From contig JAJCYF010000069.1 in assembly GCA_029263035.1 (NCBI GenBank), forward strand, positions 1 to 26,201: 26,201 bases of DNA, in the 5' to 3' direction. The notes beneath the pieces were generated by a model, which searched no databases, was not told where the DNA came from, and saw only the letters and a list, made by a program, of their open reading frames with translations. This document shows positions 7,761 through 14,821 of this stretch, in pieces; position 1 is the first letter of the stretch; every line of letters starts with the position of its first letter. The stretch is from Actinomycetes bacterium. GTDB taxonomy: Bacteria > Actinomycetota > CADDZG01 > JAHWKV01. Position numbers and translations under genes: made by a program.

Positions 7761-8843
7761 CTAGTTCTTGATCGCTTGTTTGGTCCGGCGGCGGCTCTCG
7801 ATGAGGCATCCGGCTCCGATCAACAGAGCAGTCAGGGCCGATAGCCCCACGGGGAGAATGTCGACTCCGGTGGTGACCAGCTGCTGATGGGTGGTGGTGA
7901 TCAGCTTGGCGCCGTTTGACGGGTTGGATGGGCCTCCAACCACCGGGGGATTGCCGGACCCGGTCGGCGGAGTGTCCGAGCCGGTGGGAGGCACGCCGGA
8001 GCCGGTGGGAGGGGTGTCCGAGCCGTCGGTGGGCGTGGTGTCGTCCGGGGTGGGGGTCGTGGTATCGGGGGGGTTCGTGTCCGAATCGTCCTCCGGTTCG
8101 GGGTCAAGGTCGGGGTCGGGGTCGTCCGCCTCGATTCCGCAGGTCGGTCCCGAAATCGTGTTGCTGTCCAAAGTGACCGCACCGTTGCGGGCGAGGAGCC
8201 GGCCGTTGACGGTTGTGCCGGTGGTGACGGTGATCGAGGTCAACGCCAGAATGTTGCCCTCAAAAAGTGAGTCGGTCCCCAGGGTGGCGGAACTGCCGAC
8301 CCTCCAGAAGACCCCGTTGCAGGTTCCACCGTTCAAGAACACGACGCTGCTGCCGCTCGCAGTGATCAGGGTGGACTCGGTCTTGAAGATAAAGACCGAA
8401 GCTGCGCCGTCGACCGCGTTGAGGGTCAGCGTACCGGTCAAAAAGGCAGAGGAGTCGAAGCAGTAAACGCCCGGAACCAGGGTCAAGCCTCCGAGATCCT
8501 GGCCGGTCAGGTTCTGGGTACAGGGTTCGGCGGTCAGCGCGTTGTAGGCAGTGGTCACGCCAATCTGCGCATCGGCGGCAACCACGTCCCCGCCGTGGGG
8601 CAGAAGAGTCGGAGGCACCTGCTGGCCGGGGGGAAAGCCGGTGATTGCGGTACCGGGGCTAACGCCCAGGTCGCCTTCCACCGTAGTCGGTCCGGTGTTG
8701 GTGACGGTGCTGGCGCCCAGAACGGCGAAGCTTGCTGCATCTCCGAGAGTCGGAGCGGTGGCGGCGGCAGCGGTGCCTGCGGTGAGAAGCGACATCGTCG
8801 CCAGAAGAAAGAAGACTACGGCTCCTGCTCGGAACTTTTTCAC
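7761..8843 (-). CDS. Secreted DUF3494 (ice-binding family) protein with C-terminal membrane anchor
   Basis: Cell-surface protein of about 360 residues. The signal peptide starts MKKFRAG, has a hydrophobic core and an AxA-type end (TAAAATAPT). It is followed by a DUF3494 beta-solenoid of about 190 residues: LGDAASFAVLGAST, VEGDLGVSPGTAITGFPPG, GLTLVPGVYCF and SSVVFLNGGTCNGVFWRVGSSATLG are hallmark strands. Known members bind ice or act as adhesins. An acidic Asp/Pro/Thr linker with repeated PPTGS units leads to LVTTGVDILP, a hydrophobic helix and a basic tail (ESRRRTKQ). This resembles a sortase-type sorting signal, with LVTTG in place of LPxTG or the actinobacterial LAxTG. The GTG at 8843 is preferred because AGGAG lies 4 bp upstream and the signal peptide is then normal; an ATG at 8891 adds 16 basic residues and lacks a ribosome site. 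Confidence 0.88.
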   Translation of the reverse strand: MKKFRAGAVVFFLLATMSLLTAGTAAAATAPTLGDAASFAVLGASTVTNTGPTTVEGDLGVSPGTAITGFPPGQQVPPTLLPHGGDVVAADAQIGVTTAYNALTAEPCTQNLTGQDLGGLTLVPGVYCFDSSAFLTGTLTLNAVDGAASVFIFKTESTLITASGSSVVFLNGGTCNGVFWRVGSSATLGTDSLFEGNILALTSITVTTGTTVNGRLLARNGAVTLDSNTISGPTCGIEADDPDPDLDPEPEDDSDTNPPDTTTPTPDDTTPTDGSDTPPTGSGVPPTGSDTPPTGSGNPPVVGGPSNPSNGAKLITTTHQQLVTTGVDILPVGLSALTALLIGAGCLIESRRRTKQAIKN

Positions 8844-9083
8844 GGTGCTCCTGCCCCGCGCCTTGGCGCGCTTTCGGGGTGCTACCGCCATGGGCGGCGA
8901 GGAGACTGGCTGGGGTGTTCAGCTATCCACTCTCGGCACCGGAACGTGTGGATGCGGGAAGCACCTTGTCCACTTGATCCTCCGGTACCTGGATAAGTTA
9001 TCGGCGTAAAGTCATCCTTTCAGCAGGAATTGTTTTCCTGACTGCGGCTCCGTTCCGGCCGGCAGTCGCGCCGGGTCGCCGGA

Positions 9084-10295
9084 ATGAGCCACAATCGTTG
9101 GGTGTTGAATTCCGCTGCCGGCTCGAAGGCCGAGGGTCTAGCGTTCTTTCCCACTGCTATCGGGATGTGTGGAATCGCATGGAGTGCCCGTGGGGTCTTG
9201 GGACTTCAGCTTCCCGAGGAGACCGAGGGGGCGACCAGGGACCTGTTGTGCCGGCGCTTTCCCGGTGTCGCCGAAACTCTGCCGGCCGGCCCGGCTGCAA
9301 TTGCGGTCGAAACGGTGAGCGGGATGATGTCGGGAAATGAGGTCGACCTCAGCTCGGTGGCGCTGGACTTTCAAGGGGTACCGGACTTCCATCGCCGGGT
9401 CTACGAGGCGCTTAGGGGGACCAGGCGGGGAAGCACTCTGACCTACGGTGAGCTGGCTGCAATGGCGGGGTCACCCGGTGCCGCCCGGGCGGTCGGCACC
9501 GCGCTGCGGCGAAACCCGCTGGCGGTGCTGGTTCCCTGCCATCGTGTAGTTGCCGCCGGCGGCAAGCTCGGCGGGTTCTCCGCCGCGGGCGGTCCCTGCA
9601 CCAAGATGCGAATGCTGGGCATCGAAGGTGTCCACTTCGGAGCGGTTGCGAGCACTCCGCCCTCCACCGAGCCGTTTGAGTTCGACCCGGTCACCGCTCT
9701 CAGGCACCTCATCGGATCGGATCCCGAGCTCCGTCGCCTTATAGATACCGTCGGCCCATTCGAGATGAAGTTGAGCACCACGCCGAGCATCTTCGTAGCG
9801 CTGGTCCGGTCGATCACCTACCAGCAGCTGAGCGGCAAAGCCGCAACCACCATCTACGGCCGGTTGTGCGAGCTGTTCCCCAAACCCGAATCCGGTCCGA
9901 CGGCCGGGGAGTTGCTTCGCCTGACCGACGAGCAGCTAAGGGGGGCCGGGGTTTCCCGGAACAAGATTCTGTCGATGCGGGACCTCGCAGAGCGGCAGTT
10001 GGCGGGGGAAATTCCCAACCTGGCGGAGTCCCGGCTGCTGGACGACGAGGATCTGGTGCAACGCCTGCTTCCGGTAAGGGGCATCGGGCGATGGACCGTG
10101 GAGATGCTGCTGATGTTCCGGCTGGGCCGCCCCGACGTGCTGCCCTCAACCGACCTGGGCATCCGAAATGGGTTCGTCCGGGCGTTTGGGGTTCCCCTGC
10201 CTGCGCCGGCGGACATCATCGAGCGGGGTGAGCGCTGGCGCCCCTACCGCACGGTGGCAAGCTGGTACCTGTGGCGGGCGGCCGAGATGAAGTAA
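9084..10295 (+). CDS. Fusion of O6-alkylguanine-DNA alkyltransferase (Ogt) and AlkA-type 3-methyladenine DNA glycosylase
   Basis: One 403-residue polypeptide with two DNA alkylation-repair domains. Residues about 20-190 are an Ogt/MGMT domain: GSTLTYGELAAMAGSPGAAR is the helix-turn-helix segment, and PCHRVV carries the methyl-acceptor Cys152, followed by GGKLGGFS. Residues about 200-400 are a HhH-GPD glycosylase: SITYQQLSGKAA, a helix-hairpin-helix at LPVRGIGRWTVEM (about 329-341), and the catalytic Asp357 in STDLGI. The first domain directly reverses O6-alkylguanine; the second would excise N3-alkyl purines. No AraC-type regulatory domain is present. The ATG at 9084 lacks a clear ribosome site, and an in-frame ATG at 9165 is a possible alternative. 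The gene stands alone, with the VapBC module 46 bp downstream. Confidence 0.9.
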   Translation: MSHNRWVLNSAAGSKAEGLAFFPTAIGMCGIAWSARGVLGLQLPEETEGATRDLLCRRFPGVAETLPAGPAAIAVETVSGMMSGNEVDLSSVALDFQGVPDFHRRVYEALRGTRRGSTLTYGELAAMAGSPGAARAVGTALRRNPLAVLVPCHRVVAAGGKLGGFSAAGGPCTKMRMLGIEGVHFGAVASTPPSTEPFEFDPVTALRHLIGSDPELRRLIDTVGPFEMKLSTTPSIFVALVRSITYQQLSGKAATTIYGRLCELFPKPESGPTAGELLRLTDEQLRGAGVSRNKILSMRDLAERQLAGEIPNLAESRLLDDEDLVQRLLPVRGIGRWTVEMLLMFRLGRPDVLPSTDLGIRNGFVRAFGVPLPAPADIIERGERWRPYRTVASWYLWRAAEMK

Positions 10296-10313
10296 GTCCG
10301 GTGATGCAGAAGG

Positions 10314-10338
10314 GGAGCTCCTGGATGGTAGAATTCTA
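10314..10338 (+). promoter_or_regulatory. Promoter with palindromes upstream of the first VapBC pair
   Basis: A TAGAAT -10 candidate (10329-10334) lies 8 bp before the vapB ATG, implying a leaderless mRNA. It is embedded in the perfect 10-bp palindrome TAGAATTCTA (10329-10338). A second perfect palindrome, GGAGCTCC, is at 10314-10321. VapBC complexes usually repress their own promoters through palindromes, so these are candidate operator half-sites; the assignment is inference. Confidence 0.4.
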
Positions 10339-10341
10339 TAA

Positions 10342-10605
10342 ATGGGCTTGAACATCAAAAATCCGGATACGGAACGAATGGTGCGGCAGCTGGTTGCGGC
10401 CACCGGTGAGAGCGTTACCCGGGCGGTGACCGTTGCCGTCCAGGAGCGCCTTGATCGGCTGGCGCGGATGGACGATTTGCATGCTGCGGATCGCCTCGCT
10501 CGGATCCGGGAGATTGCCGAGGATGCAGCGGGACGCTGGCGCGAGCCCTACCGGACGGCCGATCACGCAGACCTCCTCTACGATGAGGCGGGCTTGCCGC
10601 TTTGA
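10342..10605 (+). CDS. vapB: VapB-type antitoxin
   Basis: Antitoxin of 87 residues. The N-terminus (MGLNIKNPDTERMVRQL followed by TGESVTRAVTVAVQERL) matches the ribbon-helix-helix or 'PSK-type' DNA-binding family also seen in mycobacterial VapB proteins. The C-terminal part is charged and would wrap around the toxin. The ATG at 10342 follows a -10-like box with no ribosome site, suggesting leaderless translation. Its TGA overlaps the TTG start of the toxin gene by 4 bp, which keeps the two products coupled. Together they form a type II toxin-antitoxin module that probably represses its own promoter. Confidence 0.88.
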   Translation: MGLNIKNPDTERMVRQLVAATGESVTRAVTVAVQERLDRLARMDDLHAADRLARIREIAEDAAGRWREPYRTADHADLLYDEAGLPL

Positions 10606-11000
10606 TTGTCGACACATCGGCAATCGTTGCAATCCTGCGCGCCGAGCCGGATGCCGCCGGTTATATGGAAGCGCTGGCGGGGGGCAGGCCCCGAATGTCT
10701 GCGGCGACATTCGTCGAGACGGCGATTGTGGTGGACGCCAACCGGGATCCTGTTCTGTCCGGCCGTCTTGACGATCTGATGTCGGTTGTGGCCATGGAGA
10801 TCGAGCCGTTAACCAGAACCCACGCCGAGATCGCCAGAAAGGCCTACGTTGACTTCGGTAAAGGCAGCGGGCACCCAGCAGGATTGAATCTGGGGGACTG
10901 TTTTGCGTATGCGCTGGCACGCGCTACCGGCGAGCCGCTGCTGTTCAAAGGTGATGACTTCGGTCACACAGATGTACGGGTGGCACCAACGCAGGTCTGA
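10602..11000 (+). CDS. vapC: VapC-type PIN-domain ribonuclease toxin
   Basis: PIN-domain endoribonuclease of 132 residues. The four expected acidic metal ligands are all present: Asp4 in MIVDTSA, Glu39 in ATFVETA, Asp99 in NLGDCFAYA and Asp118 in LFKGDDF. This is the complete catalytic set for Mg/Mn-dependent RNA cleavage, typically of tRNA or rRNA, so the toxin looks intact. The TTG start overlaps the antitoxin stop (TTGA). No terminator is obvious in the 74 bp between its stop and the convergent regulator gene. Confidence 0.9.
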   Translation: MIVDTSAIVAILRAEPDAAGYMEALAGGRPRMSAATFVETAIVVDANRDPVLSGRLDDLMSVVAMEIEPLTRTHAEIARKAYVDFGKGSGHPAGLNLGDCFAYALARATGEPLLFKGDDFGHTDVRVAPTQV

Positions 11001-11074
11001 TGCCGGTGCGGGCGAAGTTGTCCCATTGACACGGTCGGCCCGGCGATAGGAAGCACTGTCTGCCGGTTATTGCG

Positions 11075-11512
11075 CTAGCTGCGGCAGGCCTTACACAGTC
11101 CGAACAGCCCCAGCGGTCGCTGGTGCAGCTCGAAACCGAACTCCTCCAGCAGGTCCTTCTCCACGCTCTCCATTAACGAGACCGGTAGCTCCTGGACCGA
11201 CCCGCACTTCTCGCAGCACAGGTGGTGGTGCTGGTGGTCGCGCAGGTGGTAGACCGTGCTGCCGTCGGCGAAGTAAACCCGGTCCACTATGTCAAGCTCC
11301 CGCAGGGTCTCCAGCGTCCGGTAGACGGTGGAGACGTCCATGGATGGAAAGTCCTCCTGCACCCGGGTTGCGATGTCGTCGGCGCTGATGTGCCCGTGGC
11401 AATCCACGATCACCTGGATGACCGCCTGCCGGCTCATCGTCCGACGCCGTCCGCTGGCGACGATACGGCCGACGATCTCCTCTACCTGGTTCCGGTGAGA
11501 CTCGTGTGCCAC
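11075..11512 (-). CDS. Fur-family metalloregulator, Zur-like
   Basis: Transcription repressor of the Fur/Zur/PerR family, about 145 residues. The N-terminal winged helix contains MSRQAVIQVIVDCHGHISADD and the recognition segment STVYRTLETL. The dimerisation domain has the His-rich HQHHHLCCEKCG and a C-terminal LFGLCKACRS, giving the paired CxxC structural zinc site. The ending resembles actinobacterial Zur more than PerR, but the metal specificity is not proven. The GTG at 11512 is preferred because an AGAGGT ribosome site lies upstream; the open frame extends to a TTG at 11536. The znuABC operon in this window, with a Zur-like operator, is a plausible target. It lies 36 bp beyond the end of the monooxygenase gene on the same strand. 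Confidence 0.88.
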   Translation of the reverse strand: MAHESHRNQVEEIVGRIVASGRRRTMSRQAVIQVIVDCHGHISADDIATRVQEDFPSMDVSTVYRTLETLRELDIVDRVYFADGSTVYHLRDHQHHHLCCEKCGSVQELPVSLMESVEKDLLEEFGFELHQRPLGLFGLCKACRS

Positions 11513-11527
11513 GGGCTGACCTCTGGC

Positions 11528-11537
11528 TTTGCGCAAA
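11528..11537. promoter_or_regulatory. Short palindrome upstream of the Fur-family gene
   Basis: TTTGCGCAAA is a perfect 10-bp palindrome centred about 20 bp upstream of the preferred GTG start of the regulator. It could be an autoregulatory site. It is not a recognised Fur or Zur box and is short enough to be chance. Confidence 0.2.
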
Positions 11538-11572
11538 TAGGTCCGGCTATCTAATCACGGGCCGGGCACCAG

Positions 11573-13082
11573 CTATGCTGCCGCCGGCCCGAACCAGGTG
11601 GTCAGCGCTTCGGTTAGCCCCGCCTGGGCCCGGTCTCCCACCCAGGCAACGTAACCGTCCGGGCGGATCAGCACGGCTCCGGGAGCTTCGACCTCCCCCA
11701 GTGCCGGAAGCTCCCACTTACCCTCGAATCCGGCGTCGACCACCCGGACCCGGTCCGCCCAGGGGGCGATGTCGAAGCCGCCGGGTTCGCCGAGGTTGAG
11801 CAGCACCGGCCGGGCGGCGTGCAGCAGGGCGAATACCCGCAGCGGACCGTCGGCGGTGACCAGGTCCAGGTCGGGCATGCGCCGCCCGAGCAGGGGATGT
11901 CCCTCGCCGAGGTCGTAGTGGATGTCCAGACCGGACATCATCGCGCCGTAGCGTTTGTGCGGCTCGTCCATGCTCAGCAGGTCGCCCACCGTGTCCCGCA
12001 GCGCGTCCAGGCGCGGTTCGGAAGGGCGCATGAGCACGGTCTGCGCCATTGTGTTTTTCAGCACGCGGGCAGCGACCGGATGCCGTTCGGCGTGGTAGGT
12101 GTCCAGCAGGCTTTCGGGCGCGGTGCCCTGGATCACCTGGGCCAGCTTCCAGCCCAGGTTCACCGCGTCCTGGACCCCGGTGTTCAGGCCCTGCCCGCCC
12201 ACCGGGGAGTGCACATGTGCTGCGTCGCCGGCCAGAAGGACCCGTCCTTTGCGGTATTCGGCCGCCTGCCGGGTCATGTCGGTGAACCGGGAGATCCAGC
12301 TCAGACCGTGGATTCCGTAGTCGGTCCCGTAGACCGCGATCAGGCCCTCCCTCAGGTCGTCGAGGGTGGGCTCGCCGGTGCCGACCTGCGACTCGGTCAG
12401 CATGACCCCGACGGTCCCTCCTTTCGGGTAGACGACCTCGCCGTCGACGATCTCGTACTCCTCCTTGCCCAGGGCATGCGTGCCCGAAGGGGTGCGCCGG
12501 ACGCCCAGTTCGGGCTCCTCGGTCATCTCGACCTGGGCGAGCAGGGAGCTGGTCGTCGGATCCCAGCCGGGGAACTCGATGCCGGCTGCCTTACGGACCA
12601 GGCTGCGTCCTCCGTCGCACCCGGCAAGGTACTGCGCCCGCATCTTACCTGCCGTCCGCAAGCTGAACGTCCACCCCGGTGTCGTCCTGGGAGAAGCCGG
12701 TGACCTCGTTGCCGTAGTAGACCGGAACCTTCAGCTCGGCGACCCAGCCGGCAAGGAGCCGCTCGATGTGTTTTTGCCACAGTCCGAGCCCGTAGTTGTG
12801 CCGGGTCGGCAGATCGCTGATGTCCAGGCGGGTCACGGCGAAACCCGCCACCTGAGCCACCTGCCCCTCCGCAAGGAACCGGTCGGCGATCCCGCGCTGA
12901 TCGAAGACCTCGATGGTCCGGGACTGCAGACCGCCCGCCCGGGTGCCGGGGAGGTCCTGGTTGGCGCGCCGCTCGACGATGGCCACGTCCACCCCGGCCA
13001 GTGCAAGCTCGCCCGCCAGCACCATCCCGGTCGGCCCTCCTCCGGCAATCACTACGGCATGTGTCGACAACAACTCAGGCAT
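11573..13082 (-). pseudogene. FAD-dependent aromatic-type monooxygenase split by a frameshift
   Basis: Two abutting frames encode one flavoprotein of about 500 residues in the PheA/TfdB-like (PHBH-fold) family, which hydroxylates aromatic substrates with NAD(P)H and oxygen. The first frame (start 13082) has the FAD Rossmann motif IAGGGPTGMVLAGELALAG and ends LADGR followed by TAA. The second resumes with RAQYLAGCDGGRSLVRKAAG (the DG motif) and has the FAD-binding GD motif VLLAGDAAHVHSPVGGQGLN and a thioredoxin-like C-terminal domain ending near 11573. Removing one base (the A at 12647 on the plus strand) joins them as ADGRKMRAQYLAGCDGG with nothing missing. All other motifs are intact, so this is either a very recent inactivation or a sequence error. 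A GGGAAGGAA ribosome site precedes the ATG at 13082. The substrate is unknown. Confidence 0.88.
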
Positions 13083-13196
13083 CTGATTCCTTCCCCTTTT
13101 CGTTTTCCAAGGCTTGCAGCGGGCGATTATGCGCCACCACCGGGGTCTTGCGGCAAGCCCCCCCAGGGGGTATAAATTGAAAGTGGAGGAGGGCCG

Positions 13197-14324
13197 CTAG
13201 AGGGACGTTTCCTTCGCCGCCGCCTCCAGGATCAACCCGGTTGCCAGCAGCAACTCCTCACTTCCCGCAGGTCCAATCAGATGAAGTGCAGCTGGCAGCG
13301 GTCCGCCGGTGGGGACCGGGAGTGCCAGCGCCGGCACTCCGGCGAAGTTCACCGGATGCGCCTGGCGGACCGAGTACATCCGCTCCGGTTCTTCCAGCAG
13401 GGGAGCGAAGTCGGTCAGCACCGGCGCCACAATCACCCCCACCTTCGCCAGGACCTCGCCGAGCTGCAGCTGCCACCCGACCCGGGCCGACTCCAGCCGG
13501 CGACGCTCATCGGTCCCTATCCGGCTTCCGCCCTCAAGTCTTTCCGCTACGTCGTCGCCCACCTTCGAGGTGGCCAGCAGATGGCCGTTGACATCGAATG
13601 CCTCCGCTGCGATGACCCCCATGGTGTCGGCTGCGGTCTGGTCCCAGCCGGGAAGATGCACATCGACCACCTCAAAGCCTGCTTCGGCCAGGACCCGGTC
13701 GATGGCTTCATCGATCAGCGGGTTCGCCTCCAGGCGCAGCCGTCCGGCGTACTTCGGGGGAACGATGCCTTCGAGGGCGAAGCCCGGCTCCAAAAGCTCC
13801 ATGCCCCAGACGAGCCCGCCGACGGTGGCCGCCATAGGACCGACGGTGTCCAGGCTTTTGGCCAGCGGCCGTACGCCGGTCATATCGATCCGGCCGTGGG
13901 TGGTCTTGAGGCCGGCAATCCCGCAGCAGGCGGCCGGTATGCGGATGGAGCCGCCGGTATCGGTTCCGAGCGCCATCTCCGCCAGGCCGAGAGCTACCGC
14001 CACCGCCGAGCCGCTGGAGGACCCGCCGGGGACCCTGGTGGGATCGAGCGGGTTGACCGGTGTGCCGGAACACTGATTGATGCCGGTGATGCCGAAGGCC
14101 AGTTCGTGGAGGTTGGTTTTTCCCACTATGTGCACAGACCCGGCCGCTTCCGCCGCCCGGATCCCGGCCAGGCAGGCGGCGTCCTCCAGCGCCGGAGGGG
14201 CGCCGGCCAGGGCCCGGCATCCGGCAGTCGTAGGCAGCCCGGCCATATCGATGAGGTCTTTCACCGCTACGGCTCGCCCCGGCCCGGGTGACAGCTTTCT
14301 GAGGAAGACGGCTTCGTCGTTCAT
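13197..14324 (-). CDS. Amidase signature family hydrolase
   Basis: Hydrolase of about 375 residues that cleaves an amide bond of unknown substrate. The full Ser-cisSer-Lys triad is present: Lys22 in VAVKDLID, cis-Ser102 in GGSSSGSA, and nucleophile Ser126 in TDTGGSIRIP; the 24-residue spacing between the two serines matches the family. It is shorter than GatA (usually above 450), and no gatB or gatC lies nearby, so a GatCAB role is unlikely. The ATG at 14324 is chosen because the frame upstream runs into the MarR gene. It begins 4 bp after the MarR stop (14329), so the two are probably co-transcribed and translationally coupled, making the amidase a likely target of that regulator. Confidence 0.9.
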   Translation of the reverse strand: MNDEAVFLRKLSPGPGRAVAVKDLIDMAGLPTTAGCRALAGAPPALEDAACLAGIRAAEAAGSVHIVGKTNLHELAFGITGINQCSGTPVNPLDPTRVPGGSSSGSAVAVALGLAEMALGTDTGGSIRIPAACCGIAGLKTTHGRIDMTGVRPLAKSLDTVGPMAATVGGLVWGMELLEPGFALEGIVPPKYAGRLRLEANPLIDEAIDRVLAEAGFEVVDVHLPGWDQTAADTMGVIAAEAFDVNGHLLATSKVGDDVAERLEGGSRIGTDERRRLESARVGWQLQLGEVLAKVGVIVAPVLTDFAPLLEEPERMYSVRQAHPVNFAGVPALALPVPTGGPLPAALHLIGPAGSEELLLATGLILEAAAKETSL

Positions 14325-14328
14325 CGAT

Positions 14329-14757
14329 TCATGACAGGTTCGGTCCCGCGTCCTCAAACTCTTCATCCAGCAGCGGTCGAAGGCGAGGGATGAGCCGGGA
14401 CAACTCATCCATGTGAGCAGCCGAAAGGCGGTGCAGCTTTTCGTTGCCGAGCTTCGTGAGAGCCACCCTCACGACCCGGTGGTCATCGGGGTCCTGCCAT
14501 CGCTGAACCAACCCGGCCCTCTCAGCCCGGTCGATGAGTTCCACCATGCTGTGGTGTCGAAGCAACATGTGGGTGCTCAGCTCCCTGATGCTTGGGGCCT
14601 TTGGTCCCGGGTGACCCCTCACCGCCAGGAGAATCTGGTGCTGGGCGGGCGTGATTCCCAAGCGACCGGCCTGGCTTTCGAGGTGATGCAGATACCGGCG
14701 GACCCCGTCTCGAAACTCGAGCAGGCGCCGGTAATCTTCGTCGGTCAGTTCCGCCAT
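14329..14757 (-). CDS. MarR-family transcriptional regulator
   Basis: Winged-helix dimeric repressor of about 142 residues, starting MAELTDEDYRRLLEFRDG. LGITPAQHQILLAVRGHPG is the first helical part of the DNA-binding domain, STHMLLRHHSMVELIDRAE the recognition helix, and QDPDDHRVVRVALTKLG the wing with the conserved DxR-type motif. The ATG at 14757 is preferred; longer reading to 15069 would run through the divergent promoter into the channel gene. It lies just upstream of the amidase and divergent from the ClC gene, with a long palindrome between them, so it probably controls itself, the amidase and perhaps the ClC gene in response to a small (often phenolic or acidic) ligand. The ligand is not deducible. 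Confidence 0.92.
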   Translation of the reverse strand: MAELTDEDYRRLLEFRDGVRRYLHHLESQAGRLGITPAQHQILLAVRGHPGPKAPSIRELSTHMLLRHHSMVELIDRAERAGLVQRWQDPDDHRVVRVALTKLGNEKLHRLSAAHMDELSRLIPRLRPLLDEEFEDAGPNLS

Positions 14758-14764
14758 GGCTTCT

Positions 14765-14792
14765 ATCGTACCAAGATATCGTGATACGATAC
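14765..14792. promoter_or_regulatory. MarR-type palindromic operator in the divergent promoter
   Basis: A 26-bp near-palindrome (14765-14790) has half-sites ATCGTACCAAGAT and, on the opposite strand, ATCGTATCACGAT, identical at 11 of 13 positions. A second, overlapping inverted repeat TATCGT-GAT-ACGATA occupies 14778-14792. The site starts 8 bp before the marR start and lies 30 bp before the ClC start, overlapping where both promoters must be. The length and symmetry are typical of MarR-family sites. The regulator identity is inferred from position. Confidence 0.75.
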
Positions 14793-14821
14793 ATCTCCCC
14801 CCACCAAAAGGAGCTTGTTCA

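Noticed and set aside
7966..8120. Short GC-rich repeats in the DUF3494 gene as a CRISPR or structural repeat
   Set aside because: They encode the in-frame PPTGS/Asp-Pro linker of the protein, with no spacer structure.
12640..12665. Programmed ribosomal frameshift in the monooxygenase
   Set aside because: No slippery heptamer or evident downstream pseudoknot, and the family is not known to use recoding.
11573..13082. Naming the monooxygenase as a rifampicin monooxygenase
   Set aside because: General PHBH-fold motifs are present, but nothing specific to rifampicin inactivation can be seen by eye.
13281..14291. Plus-strand open frames opposite the amidase and the monooxygenase (11819-12703)
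   Set aside because: No family motifs and biased shadow composition; the minus-strand genes carry complete catalytic motifs.
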